Positions 16,742 to 26,301 are shown, numbered from the stretch's first letter. The stretch is 64,000 nucleotides of DNA from an uncultured Ruminococcus sp. (GCA_900315975.1 ONBA01000026.1:1-64000); one strand, 5' to 3'. Notes: a model not told the origin generated them from the sequence alone. Made by a program: numbers and translations.

Positions 16742-16911
16742 TGGAGAAATTTATTCCTTACCAAAAACTGAGCAAAAAGGAGCAGAAAAAGCTCAACGCT
16801 GAAAAGCGTCGTGACTGGAACGGGATAAGTCCCGTAACACGAATAGTTCCCGACAACAAAAAGGCTTACAGGCGCAATCCAAAGCACCGCAGCCGCCTTT
16901 ATTCAGAATGA
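16741..16911 (+). CDS. Small basic protein coupled to rtcB
   Basis: A 56-residue Lys/Arg-rich protein (YQKLSKKEQKKLNAEKRRDW near the start, SPVTRIVPDNKKAYRRNPKH later). It starts at 16741, or at the tandem ATG at 16738 that overlaps the rtcB stop, so it is co-translated with rtcB. Function is unknown; the basic character and coupling suggest an RNA-binding helper of RtcB (inference). Confidence 0.75.
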   Translation: MEKFIPYQKLSKKEQKKLNAEKRRDWNGISPVTRIVPDNKKAYRRNPKHRSRLYSE

Positions 16912-16981
16912 AAAGCTGCCCTCGTTTGCTCAGTGTGAATTAGACTTTCTGATGTAGAATGTCAATAAAGAGCGGATAAAG

Positions 16982-17010
16982 AAAACCACCGGAGAGCCCG
17001 GTGGTTTTTA
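16982..17010. terminator. Bidirectional terminator between the rtcB operon and the dockerin gene
   Basis: AAAACCACCGG, five bases, CCGGTGGTTTT; A-run before and T-run after the stem. Confidence 0.85.
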
Positions 17011-17013
17011 GTC

Positions 17014-19067
17014 TTATTTGCCTTTATTGACAAACTCCCTTTTCATAAGGCAAAGGTCAAACACATTCAGTTTGCCGTCTGCGCTGAGGTCAGCGACCTT
17101 CCAGTTTTTCAGCTGAGCGCCGGACTTTTGCAGAAGCCAGTTCTGAAGTGTAACAACGTCTGCTAAATTGAATTCGCCGTCAGCATTAACATCTTCGCGC
17201 ACCTCGGAAGTTCCGCCTATCTCGGAAGCAGTCAGATCACTCTTGTATATCCTTATATTGTCGATACTGCCCTTGAAACAGGTATCGTCAGCGTAGTAGG
17301 ACTTGCCGATGAAACTGCTTGTTCCGCTGCCCATATCTGCAAGCTGACCGTGTGTTTCGGTGGTGTGGCAGACTTCCTTGCCATCGAGATAGAGCTTCGT
17401 GTCCGCACCGCTGACAACGAGAGTGTAGTTGTGCCATTTTGTGCCGTCGAGGTCATAGATGAGCTCAGTCTCATCGCGCCACGAATCGGTCGTAGCGGCG
17501 AAACGGAAAACATCTTCTGCGACCCGGAAGAAGACATATTTCTGATCGTCCCTTCCGGCGGCGAAGGTGAAGAAATTGCCCTCCGACTTTATATCCATGC
17601 TGACGGTATAATCGTGCAGACCGTCAAGCATACCTGACGGGAAAGCACCGTAGGTATCATCAGTTCCGTCGAGGTATAAAACCTTTCCTTTGCCGGAGTG
17701 CTGCTGCCCTTTGCAGCAATGGACGATGAAGCCGGTCTGTCCTGTGAGAGAAGCTCGCCTTGCTGGACCGGGTAAAGGTCGCCGGTCGAGGTATTGTACT
17801 TGAAGTACGGGCAGTAGTCATAGAACGCGAAGCCGTTATCGAAATACAGCGGACAGAGTGTTGTTCCGCTTGTTGTGGAAGCTCTCAGCCAGCGGTAGGC
17901 GTGCATCAGGTAATTCTTGTCCTGCATATTCACTATCCAGCCGGACTGTGACGAGAATGTGGAAGTATTGCCGATACTTCGCAGCTCGCTCCAGTTTCCG
18001 TAAAGGTCATCTGTAACGCTGTAAGCGCCGCTGCTCGGGTACCAGCCTGCCGCCTGTGAGGTGAACAGGAAATAGTAGCCGTTCTTTTTTATAAGGTTCG
18101 GGAACTCGCGGTACTGGTCCTCAAAGAGCGTTTTTACGACTTCTGTGACATCGCTGTAATCGTCGTTCATACGGAAGATGTACATAGTCGCATTGGTTCC
18201 CTGACCTTCCTTATTTGCAGCGGCGATGAGGTAGCCTGAACCGTCATCATCAAAGAATATAGCCATATCGCGGACTTGTATGCCGAGCGGATTGTATACA
18301 TGATGAACCGTGAACTGTCCGCCGGGAGTTCCTGTGATAACGAGAGCCTTGCCGTCACTGTAACCGCTGGGCTTTTCCCAGTGCGCCCACACAACGACCT
18401 TGTTCTTTTCGGGAATGTAGTCAATGTGTACAGACTCTATCTTGCAGCTCGAAAGGGCTGAATTCTGGGAATTGTCCGCAACGTTTCTCTCATTCCCGAA
18501 GCGGTGCCCGTCGGAGGAAGTGGTCTCGGCAAGGTATATGTCATTCGTTCCGGTATGGCTTTTCAGGGAGTAGTTGTAGTATGTATTGCCGACCTTGTAG
18601 CCGCTTGTATCATAGACGAGGCTGCTGCCTTTCTGGTTGTCGTAGGTGCTGAGCCCGGAGGGCAGGGAAGTCGGTGTGAGCTCTTTGACTGAGGAATAGC
18701 TGTCTTTGCCCTTTGATGTGACCTTGAGTTGATAATAGTAGGTCTTTCCGGTCTGCATATCACTGTCGGAGTAGGAAGTTCCGTTTCCTGTGTATACGGG
18801 AACGAAGTCCTTGTCGGGTGATGTCGAGCGGTAGAGAGTGTAGCTGTCCGCAGACAGAGTTGTCGCCCATTGCAGAGCTGCGTGGTCTGCAATGTTTTCG
18901 TCAGCAATGCAGAAGAGGTTGGCAGCAAGTCCTATCTCGTCAGACACCGTTACCGAAGCTGATTCTGCATAGGAAACACTGTTCCTGCCGATACCGCTTA
19001 AAGGCAGAAGCATCGCTGCACTGCAAATAACAGCAGCGGCGCGTTTCAGAAGTTCGTTTTTTAGCAA
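17014..19067 (-). pseudogene. Secreted glycosidase-like protein with LamG and dockerin domains, frameshifted
   Basis: The 5' frame (to about 17690) encodes a signal peptide, a fibronectin-like region and a beta-propeller-like domain with RDMAIFFDDDGSGYLI and AYRWLRA, as in GH43-type enzymes. The 3' frame (17014 to about 17690) encodes a LamG/concanavalin-like domain starting KVLYLDGTDD and a type I dockerin with two calcium repeats (DVNADGEFNLADVV, DLSADGKLNVFDLC). Restoring one base at CC 17687-17688 joins them into a continuous linker, so this is one gene with a one-base deletion. The intact product would dock onto a cellulosome scaffoldin. TTG at 19067 is preferred as start because AAGGAG lies eight bases upstream. 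A sequencing error is a live alternative to inactivation. Confidence 0.82.
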
Positions 19068-19103
19068 GTGTATCACTCCTTCGTTTTGAAATCTGTTAAG
19101 CCT

Positions 19104-19133
19104 ATTATATCACGGCAGTTTCTGGAAATGCAA
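19104..19133 (-). promoter_or_regulatory. Promoter of the dockerin gene
   Basis: TTGCAT, 18 bases, TATAAT on the minus strand. Confidence 0.65.
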
Positions 19134-19183
19134 GGCTTATTTTGCGGTAATTGCAGATAATCGTAACAGTTAATTATGATCGC

Positions 19184-19243
19184 GAGCAGGCTGCGTTATC
19201 GGTACGACTATGACTATCACCGATAAGGTAGTGCCTGATCTTG
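19184..19243 (+). pseudogene. rtcB remnant, about 60 bases
   Basis: Translates to AGCVIGTTMTITDKVVPDL, matching the rtcB segment AGCTIGTTMTITDKVVPNL encoded near 15680-15740, with several synonymous changes. No flanking rtcB sequence remains. Confidence 0.8.
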
Positions 19244-19271
19244 ACAGCGCTGTCCTGACGTTTCCACAAGA

Positions 19272-19298
19272 AAAAGTCCAGTGAAAAACTGGACTTTT
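19272..19298. terminator. Bidirectional terminator next to the small gene at 19300
   Basis: AAAAGTCCAGT, five bases, ACTGGACTTTT. Confidence 0.85.
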
Positions 19299-19299
19299 A

Positions 19300-19503
19300 T
19301 CATTTCAGATTCATCAGCAGCAGCTTCTCAACGTTCGGATACAGGCCTTCCTTGCCGGAAAGAAAGTACACAACCCGGCACTTCTTGCTGCCTGCTTTGG
19401 AGAGGAGTAGCTGTGTCAGTTCAGAACGGTCGTACTCAGCCTGCTCCTCGTTTGTGAGCCATACCTGGATAAAGCCCTTGTCTTTCTTGTCAACTATCTC
19501 CAC
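19300..19503 (-). CDS. Small protein with a VWLTxxEQ motif, copy 1
   Basis: A 67-residue protein. It is clearly related to the product at 28596-28805: both have MEI-DK, VWLT-EQ, DR--L, Q-LL, V-F-SG---LY and LLLMNL in the same order. GTG at 19503 is chosen by that alignment and by GGAAAGGAG upstream; the next GTG overlaps the site. Function unknown. The two copies point outward from opposite ends of the 19.3-28.8 kb segment. Confidence 0.8.
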   Translation of the reverse strand: MEIVDKKDKGFIQVWLTNEEQAEYDRSELTQLLLSKAGSKKCRVVYFLSGKEGLYPNVEKLLLMNLK

Positions 19504-19612
19504 AGCTGCCACTCCTTTCCACTTTAGTATGCCCGCAGGTCAAAGCCGTAAACAGCTTGATTTGCGTATTTTTTTAGTATATAATTACTGTAACAAGGGG
19601 AAAAAACTGTCC

Positions 19613-20791
19613 TCACTTGACGTTGCCGTAGTAATTGTCAGGAATATTCGGAAAATTCTCAACGTGACCGCTGAGAGTTACCGATATATTGCGGCGGCAG
19701 TCCTTGCTGAAAAGGCTGCCCTTAACGATTATGTCTCCGCGCTCCATACTGTCGAAGCGGAGCATATCAGCCTTTTTGAAGCGGAGTTCCGCGGCGACTA
19801 TGTTCTCCGAATTTGGTGTAGGGCGGAGGAATATCTGCGTGCCTGCCTTGCCCATTACCAAACCGAGATCGGTATTGCTGGGATAATAGTCCTGCGTCGC
19901 TCCGATGAAGGACATATGCTTCTTGCGTCCCTCCTTCATCACTTTGCGTATAGGGCTTGTTTTCGAGAAATTCTGATTCTGGATCTCGTCGATAAACACG
20001 TCCAGAGCGGTCTGCGGATTGTCGTGCTGGTAATTGTAGAGCGAAGCCAACATCATATCTATGAGCTGGTTGCCGGACTCTGTATAGGCTGAGTCAGTAT
20101 GGATAACAACGATCTTGTTGGAGCGTTTAAGGAACTCTCCCCATGATGCGCCAGCCATACCGCACTCCTCGATGTCCTCGAAAAGCGGAGTGAAACGGTT
20201 CAGGAGACTTTCACACGTCTGGTTCTTGTTCTCCTCGCTGGCTTCACTGAGCCTGCTTATGATACTTTCGCAGGTTATTCTTTCACCTTCACCGAGTTCG
20301 CTGATAACGTCTGACAATACCATACGGAGCATATTCGACTGAGGTGGACGGAGCTCGCCGACAGCAGCCTGCAATATTCCAAGAAGGAGCTTTTTCTTCG
20401 AGGGAAGACTTGCGCTGAGGTCGATTTTAAAGAGGTCGATAGGTATTCCGTCCTTGTCGAGGTTATGGAATGAGAAGTTCTCGTCAACGAAGCGCTTTGA
20501 CAGGTTGCCGCAGAGTGCTTCATATGTGAAGGAATCTGAACTGTCAAAAATAACGACACGATGTCCCAGCGTGAAGCACTTACCGATAAGCTGTGAGAGC
20601 AGGTAAGTCTTGCCCCAGCCGCTCTGACCTGTTATGTAGAAGTGGTTGTTTTCCGCTTCTTTATAGCGTATCTGCTTGCCTGCAACGCGGCCGCTGCCGT
20701 CATTGAGGAGGGGAAGAAAATCCCTCTGGGAGACTTCATCTTCGCTGAGCAGGAACGTTTCGCTTTCAATGTTGCGTATCCTGTACAGCAA
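19613..20791 (-). CDS. TraC/HerA-like ATPase, C-terminal part of a split gene
   Basis: A 392-residue frame with Walker A GQSGWGKTYL near residue 55 and Walker B LDVFIDEIQNQN near 265, followed by GATQDYYPSN, as in DUF87/VirB4/HerA motor ATPases of conjugation and DNA processing. It overlaps the preceding frame by 160 bases, and its first residues continue the sense of that frame before a shift. Restoring one base near AA 20790-20791 would fuse the two into a protein of about 985 residues. I therefore read it as the C-terminal half of one gene, unless it is separately initiated. Confidence 0.75.
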   Translation of the reverse strand: MLYRIRNIESETFLLSEDEVSQRDFLPLLNDGSGRVAGKQIRYKEAENNHFYITGQSGWGKTYLLSQLIGKCFTLGHRVVIFDSSDSFTYEALCGNLSKRFVDENFSFHNLDKDGIPIDLFKIDLSASLPSKKKLLLGILQAAVGELRPPQSNMLRMVLSDVISELGEGERITCESIISRLSEASEENKNQTCESLLNRFTPLFEDIEECGMAGASWGEFLKRSNKIVVIHTDSAYTESGNQLIDMMLASLYNYQHDNPQTALDVFIDEIQNQNFSKTSPIRKVMKEGRKKHMSFIGATQDYYPSNTDLGLVMGKAGTQIFLRPTPNSENIVAAELRFKKADMLRFDSMERGDIIVKGSLFSKDCRRNISVTLSGHVENFPNIPDNYYGNVK

Positions 20792-22569
20792 TCAGCGTCA
20801 AGTATCTCTGCCGAAATATCATACATATAAAGGCGCTGATGTGCGCCGCTGCTGTCGTGCAGCTCTATCGGGTGAGTATTGCCGTCCGTGCAGTCAAGGG
20901 CTTTAGTCTGTCTGAGAGCCTTCATCAGATTGTCAAGGCTGCGGGTCGCAGTCATCTGAGCAAGAATTGCTTCAACGATCTCCGCAGGAATGAATATGCG
21001 CTCGCCGTCCACAATGAAGGTTTTACCGTCGCAGTCGAATGTCATATTTCTGTGCTTTATAACCGGACTTATCGCCTTAGAGCGGCACATCTCACTGAAT
21101 ACCGCGGAAAAATCACGCTCAACAGCGCTGCACGAATCCAGTACGCGGTCATTCTTACAGTCAACGGTCTGAATAAGACTTTTGAATGAATCATCGTTGA
21201 GAATACTGAATCCGAGAAATTCTCTGAAAAACAGCTCGACGATAAAAAGCATTGTCATCGTGTCAAGGCTTTCTTTGCAAACGTTTTCAGACAAAAATCC
21301 ACGGAAATAATTGTGACTGCCATTGATAAGGGACGTGACTTCCACTGTGTGAGACGATATAGTTGAGATGATAAGCGAGTCCATTTCGCCTGTTGCTTCT
21401 TTTATTCTTTCGGGAGAAGCCTCGACTTCGATACCGTCAGTGTTTATCACAATGACATTGTCGGAAGCAAGTCTTGTTGCGGCATAGGCTGCATTTTTTG
21501 ATATGATAGCCGTGAGACCGTTGTCTCTGTCGCCATTTACGGCATCTTCTTTGACACGTTTTATTATCGTCTTAATGCCGGATCTCATTTTATCTTCTTC
21601 GTCAGCGAAGCAATCGTCCGTATATAAGGCTACTCCGTCAAAAGTCATATCCTGCTCCGCCAGTATCTTGTCCTCCCCTGAGCTGAGTGTAGGAACAGGG
21701 AAGTTTTCGATATCATTTGTCGCGAGCATTTGCCTGAGCTGCTCCTCAGTAAGTCCATCGGACGGTTCAGCAATGAGATACTGATGAACGTGAAGTCCTG
21801 CCTGACGCAAGAAGCGCTGAAACAGGCTTCCCACGCGACAGCAGCCGATGAACTGGAGAGAAGGATTCTTACCGTATATATCCAGCCAGTTCTGGATTAT
21901 CTCCTGCGGAGAATGGTCGAGCGGAGACAGCTTTCTGCGTTTTACGCTCGGTGATATCAGCGACCTGGGTATGTAGAGGTATTGAGGATCAGCAGCAAAG
22001 ACCAGTTCTCCGGTTTCGGTCTCATTCCAGCCCTGATGCGGAAATATCATAATGTCCTGCGTTGGAACTGACTGGAGCAGGAAAGCAACAAGAGCGTTGA
22101 ACTTGCCCTTAGTACAGCCGGGATACCTAAAAATCTCCTTGAGGTACTTATGGAAGGAATCCTTGATATAGTCGTCCTTCGGTATCAGAGCGGTGTAGGT
22201 CTTACCATTTGTCATATACTGCAATATTACGAAACGCAGACCGCCGTCTGAGGAGTTGTTCATGTATTTGCAGATTATGTTGAATCCGCCTGTGAGGGGC
22301 TCGGATCTGACCTTGCCTTTGTTGGTCGATACCTCCTTGCACCAGCTGTCACTGAGAGGGTCATACTTATACGCCTCCCGATTTATTGTAATATCCGGAG
22401 CAGGTGCGGTATATCCGTTGTAAGGCTCGCCGTAAGCATAGCCGTAGGATACCGGCGGAGGAGAATAGGGTGTATTATAGGGAGCCTGTCCGAAGCAGGT
22501 GTTTAAAGCCTGTGAGTTGAACTGCGGAATTCCAGCCGGAATACCGTTAATATTGAGTTCATTATACAT
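20632..22569 (-). CDS. N-terminal part of the split TraC/HerA-like ATPase
   Basis: The frame begins with a Pro/Tyr/Gly-rich segment (residues 1-60), followed by a large domain without a P-loop. Sense ends near YMYDISAEILDAD; the last 50 residues are basic and low complexity and lie antiphase to the ATPase frame, so they are probably read out of frame. ATG at 22569 follows AAGGAG with eight bases between. Full-length relatives of mobile-element ATPases often carry such an N-terminal domain; I do not recognise this one more closely. Confidence 0.7.
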   Translation of the reverse strand: MYNELNINGIPAGIPQFNSQALNTCFGQAPYNTPYSPPPVSYGYAYGEPYNGYTAPAPDITINREAYKYDPLSDSWCKEVSTNKGKVRSEPLTGGFNIICKYMNNSSDGGLRFVILQYMTNGKTYTALIPKDDYIKDSFHKYLKEIFRYPGCTKGKFNALVAFLLQSVPTQDIMIFPHQGWNETETGELVFAADPQYLYIPRSLISPSVKRRKLSPLDHSPQEIIQNWLDIYGKNPSLQFIGCCRVGSLFQRFLRQAGLHVHQYLIAEPSDGLTEEQLRQMLATNDIENFPVPTLSSGEDKILAEQDMTFDGVALYTDDCFADEEDKMRSGIKTIIKRVKEDAVNGDRDNGLTAIISKNAAYAATRLASDNVIVINTDGIEVEASPERIKEATGEMDSLIISTISSHTVEVTSLINGSHNYFRGFLSENVCKESLDTMTMLFIVELFFREFLGFSILNDDSFKSLIQTVDCKNDRVLDSCSAVERDFSAVFSEMCRSKAISPVIKHRNMTFDCDGKTFIVDGERIFIPAEIVEAILAQMTATRSLDNLMKALRQTKALDCTDGNTHPIELHDSSGAHQRLYMYDISAEILDADCCTGYATLKAKRSCSAKMKSPRGIFFPSSMTAAAALQASRYAIKKRKTTTST

Positions 22570-22719
22570 TGTTATCACTCCTTAAAAAATATAACTATTG
22601 TTTCAAAAAACGATTGGAAATTTCCGAAAGTATAGGTCGTGATAGGCAACAAATTTCATTTTAGCCGTTTTCCGGGGAGTTTTTGGCAAAAACGAAAAAC
22701 GTTCCTCACCTGAACCTAT

Positions 22720-22906
22720 ATTTCACGAAAAACGCAATTGTTTTTTGGTGAAATCTTTTCTTCGAGCGGGGCGTTAAGCCCCACCCAAAGAACCTGTTTT
22801 GTGGGGTGCCCCAGTCCGGATAACTACAAAAGTTATATCGAACCGGAGCAATAGTAGCATAGTTTCACTGCCTTCACCTCCTGAATCGGAACCGTGTGAC
22901 CGGTTC
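22720..22906 (+). ncRNA. Hairpin-rich intergenic block, candidate structured RNA
   Basis: The 22570-23056 gap holds no gene. Within it lie four stems: ATTTCACGAAAAAC with GTTTTTTGGTGAAAT (22720-22754); GGGGC-GTTAA-GCCCC (22768-22782); TCCGG plus ATAACT with AGTTAT plus CCGGA (22815-22847); GAACCG with CGGTTC (22889-22906). The strand is not certain. No known RNA family is recognised. Confidence 0.4.
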
Positions 22907-23056
22907 TTCTATGATTAAATTGTACCATAGAATTTACCAGATGTAGATTCCCAAAATGGTAAAACCAGAGGCAAATAATAGGCATTATTCTTCAATTAGC
23001 AAAGTAATTCATTAGTCCGTTTACTAAATCAGAAAAATAGAAAGGAATGATTAAAA

Positions 23057-24571
23057 ATGACCAGAGAGAGCGCACTGCGAAATCTTTTGATGTCTGTCTT
23101 TTCTTGCCTAACAATAGGCGTTAATGATAAGAAGATACACAAGAAAACCAGCTTATATAAGAAATGCCAGTATAATGGCACTTCGTTAAATCATTTTAGA
23201 TAACTATTTCGAATCGCCTTTTTAGAGAATTCTCCCGAAGTAATAACTGAGAACAGCGATTCTGAAGAAGATATAGTACCATTCGATAGGGAGTCTGCAC
23301 TGAAAAGAGCGTTACGCTACCTGAATATGCGAGGCGTAAATACATACGGCTTGGATTCACTTGATCAACAAGTGCAGTGTGAGTATGTTTATACGATATT
23401 CTCAGGCTATATTCTGCCGAATATAACGTCGAATAATGATGGGAAGAGTAAGGAAGAGGCTGGCGATGTGGATATTACTGAACATATGATATATGCTATC
23501 TCGCGGACTTTTCCTGAGTATGGTAGAATAATTGCGAGACATCCTGAAATAGTATGTGAAAAGCACAATATAGTTGAAGCAGTTACACTTGATAAATTGA
23601 AGCCAACTCATTCAATAGATGTTGACTATTGGAACGACAAGCGTTTTGCGGTCATTAATAAATTTTATAACTTGTCGGTCTATTTTATTATTAAAGAAGA
23701 TAGAGAAAAGGATAGGCTGTTTAATGATCTTTCTGTATTTAAGAAGGATTCAATTTGTAATTCGTTTTTCAAAAACATTGATGGAAGTTCTTTAACTGAG
23801 TTAGCTTTCCATCCAGTTTTATATTTTGATAACTCTAACGAGCTTTACAATTTGAAGAAATGGGAATATATTACTAATATCAATGAGAGTGTGATGATGT
23901 CATCTGATAAGCACAGCAGCCTTTTGGGAAAGATCAATGATTATAATGACACTTTAAATGCAGAAGCATATAGCAAAATTGAGGAGAAATTGAGCGAAGC
24001 TTTAAAGCCTTTCTTTGAGCGCTTATGTGGTGATATTGAAATGATGCTGAAAAAACTTATATCACTTAATATTTCCACTAATGAGAAATCTAATATAACC
24101 AAGGGTATTTTGCCTGATGAAAGGAAAATAAAAAAACTATTGACTGAAAAAGCTGAAAGCACAATATTCGATTTTGAGGTCGTCGATTATTTTTTAAGAA
24201 AGCACCGAAAAGATGACTATGTAAACGCATTGTTTATAATGCTCCAGAACCTTTTATGCGATGTTACAGATTTTTTTAATGATACCGGGGCAGAGCTGAG
24301 TGCAATGCTATCTACAATGCTTAGCAAAGAACGTTTCAAGAAGCATATAAGTGTAATGAAAAGGCGCTTGAATTCCAATGATCTGAAACATCAAAAAGAA
24401 CTTGAGGCGAGACTATACAAGGAAAGAAAAGATGAATACAAAAAACCGGAATCAGTGAGAGATATGTTGTTTACAAAGCACCCATATGTATATAATGGAC
24501 TGTATAATGCGATAGCTGAATATATTAACCAGTTAAATCACATTGATAGTAAGGATAAAAAATCTGACTGA
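23057..24571 (+). pseudogene. AT-rich orphan gene with an in-frame stop
   Basis: ATG at 23057 (AAAGGAATG upstream) opens a frame that stops at TAA 23201-23203 after 48 codons. The same frame then stays open to 24571, encoding a further 455 residues. The downstream part alone could start at ATG 23327 (414 residues), but no ribosome binding site is there. The product is rich in Lys, Asn and Ile, contains helical and coiled-coil-like stretches and has no signal or membrane helix. I do not recognise it. GC content is visibly below that of its neighbours, suggesting recent transfer. It is either a nonsense-mutated gene or a shorter gene with an unusual start. Confidence 0.6.
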
Positions 24572-24576
24572 CTATG

Positions 24577-24627
24577 AACAACTCCCCCGGCGTTAAGCCG
24601 GAGGCAAAGATGAATTTCATAGTTGTT
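24577..24627. repeat. Nested hairpin after the orphan gene
   Basis: Outer arms AACAACT/AGTTGTT enclose CCGGC-GTTAA-GCCGG. The GTTAA loop and GC-rich arms match the style of the hairpin at 22768-22782 on the other side of the orphan gene. Confidence 0.5.
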
Positions 24628-24671
24628 CCGCAGAAAAGATACTTAGTGTTGATTGTTAGTATTATCCTTTA

Positions 24672-25193
24672 TTAGTCCTCGTCATCAGTCTGAGGATAGA
24701 ACACACGGGGACACTTCCATTCTTCCATTTTATCATTCTCAACAACGAGTGTTACTGGCTGACCAGTAACATCGGCAGCGCGCTGAGCCAAGGCGTAATT
24801 TGTAGGATTATTGGGATATAACATAGAGCCATTGTTGTAGTTTGTTGTTCCGAATAGAGTATGGGTGTGGTATGACAAACTACTTCTCTCCTCGTTATGT
24901 GCAACGCTCAGAGCCTGATGTTCCTCAGTAAGCGGCTGTATTATTTCTCCTGTCAACGCCATAGCTGCTTCAGCCGTAGGAGCGGTTTCAGGCGTGAAAG
25001 AAAGCATTGCCTGCACGAAAGGATTCTTGTTCTGATTGTTCCAGAACTTAGCAGTCTGTTTGAACTGCATTGCTGCGGAATCTGCGTTATTTGAACTAAC
25101 GCCATAGCCCTGAGCCATAACACATCTGTTATCGAAAAGATAGTTGGTTGCATTGTCAACGTAATTTTCCCTTCCGGAAGCACGGGTGATCAT
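24672..25193 (-). CDS. Small relaxase-like mobilization protein
   Basis: A 173-residue protein starting MITRASGRENY. Tyr residues near the N-terminus, a helix QALSVAHNEER and then SLSYHTHTLFGTTNYNNG (an HxH metal-site motif) resemble the catalytic domain of MOB-type relaxases that nick oriT. It is much shorter than functional relaxases (usually over 300 residues), so it may be truncated or a divergent small version. The ATG at 25193 overlaps the stop of the MobC-like gene (ATGA). Confidence 0.55.
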   Translation of the reverse strand: MITRASGRENYVDNATNYLFDNRCVMAQGYGVSSNNADSAAMQFKQTAKFWNNQNKNPFVQAMLSFTPETAPTAEAAMALTGEIIQPLTEEHQALSVAHNEERSSLSYHTHTLFGTTNYNNGSMLYPNNPTNYALAQRAADVTGQPVTLVVENDKMEEWKCPRVFYPQTDDED

Positions 25194-25468
25194 CTTAAGT
25201 ATTTCCATAATCTATCGACCTCTCTTTCAATACTTTCAGCTTTTGCAGGATCGGAACCTCTGACTGTTTCGATAGCTGTGTTTGCGATGTCCTGAACCTT
25301 AGTCATTATCGCAGGAGTAAGCGGAGCTTTGGAATGCTTCATTCTGTAAACAGCAGCATCGGAGAAGTTTCCACCGAAATTCTTCTCAGCATCCTTTTCG
25401 AGTTCTGATACAACATCATTCGGGATGCGTACAGATTTCTTCACAGTTGGTTCTTTGTCTTTTTTCAT
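25190..25468 (-). CDS. MobC-like / ribbon-helix-helix accessory protein
   Basis: A 92-residue charged protein with KKSVRIPNDVVSELEKDAEK near the N-terminus, typical of ribbon-helix-helix DNA-binding proteins, then a helical C-terminus. In mobilizable elements such proteins help the relaxase bind oriT and repress the operon. GGAGGTC precedes the ATG at 25468. It is coupled to the relaxase-like gene. Confidence 0.65.
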   Translation of the reverse strand: MKKDKEPTVKKSVRIPNDVVSELEKDAEKNFGGNFSDAAVYRMKHSKAPLTPAIMTKVQDIANTAIETVRGSDPAKAESIEREVDRLWKYLR

Positions 25469-25679
25469 TGAATTGACCTCCGGCATATAGCCACTATGTA
25501 TTAATTCTGTTACAACACATCATTGATACCACATACCTGGTGATATATCGGGTTGAATTATCTGATATATATTTTGCAGGATAATTGTATAAGAGGAATT
25601 GTCGCACAGAATTATCATATAGTACGATTTTTGAAAAAAATATCCGCAGAGCAAAACAAGCAACATATCAATAACAAGC

Positions 25680-25758
25680 AACGCCTGTACTGTTTTATGA
25701 ATTGAAGCGGTACAGGCGTTTACATATATAGCTGAGCCGCTCCTTCGGGAGCGGTTTT
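25680..25758 (+). repeat. Two hairpins upstream of the MobC-like gene, the second a terminator
   Basis: AACGCCTGTAC/GTACAGGCGTT (11 bases, 25680-25720), then CCGCTCC-TTCG-GGAGCGG followed by TTTT (25737-25758). The second stem core recurs at 26259-26272. The surrounding 25469-25958 gap contains no gene; such a place could hold an oriT, but no nick-site motif was recognised. Confidence 0.6.
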
Positions 25759-25814
25759 GCGTTGTGGAACAGTGAGAACTTCCGATTATTTCAGATTTGT
25801 AAATATATATAATT

Positions 25815-25841
25815 ATTATGTAATAATAATTATTACATAAT
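25815..25841. promoter_or_regulatory. Perfect 13-base AT dyad, candidate operator
   Basis: ATTATGTAATAAT, one base, ATTATTACATAAT, about 120 bases upstream of the DUF960 gene; a smaller palindrome, AATTCAATTGAATT, follows directly. Confidence 0.5.
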
Positions 25842-25958
25842 TCAATTGAATTTTTTCTCCGTTTACAGCTATTTCAGATTTTTCTTCCTTTTGATATATA
25901 TATTATTTCTGTGACAAGAGCTTTTGTCGCCAATATTTTACGAAGGGAGAAATAAGCC

Positions 25959-26243
25959 ATGTTTCAGAATGACCGATACCTCACCTGCAGCGTTGACAGC
26001 AGCATACCGCTCGAACTGCAAATGTTCTTGTGGCAGTGCGTAGACGGACTTCCTGAGACGCGAGACCATTTGCAGGTTTTTGACTTGAAGCCAAAAGGAA
26101 ATTTGCAGAGTATCACGCACCGAAGCGAGGAACCGGAATACCGTATGGATTATCTGCTGCCGGCGGATAGTCCGATTTCTGAGAAAATTTACGTCATTGA
26201 CGACGGTACACATTCAACAATGCTGCTCAGCAGCGAGTATTAG
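25959..26243 (+). CDS. DUF960-family protein
   Basis: A 94-residue protein with NDRYLTCSVDSSIPLELQMFLW, LQVFDLKP and EPEYRMDYLLP, matching the layout of the small DUF960 family of Firmicutes. Function unknown; relatives often sit in mobile elements. GAAGGGAG precedes the ATG. Confidence 0.75.
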   Translation: MFQNDRYLTCSVDSSIPLELQMFLWQCVDGLPETRDHLQVFDLKPKGNLQSITHRSEEPEYRMDYLLPADSPISEKIYVIDDGTHSTMLLSSEY

Positions 26244-26301
26244 ATCAAGACTTACGCTGCTCCTTCGGGAGCGGAATTTTTATGTCTGAACGGAGGTCGA
26301 A

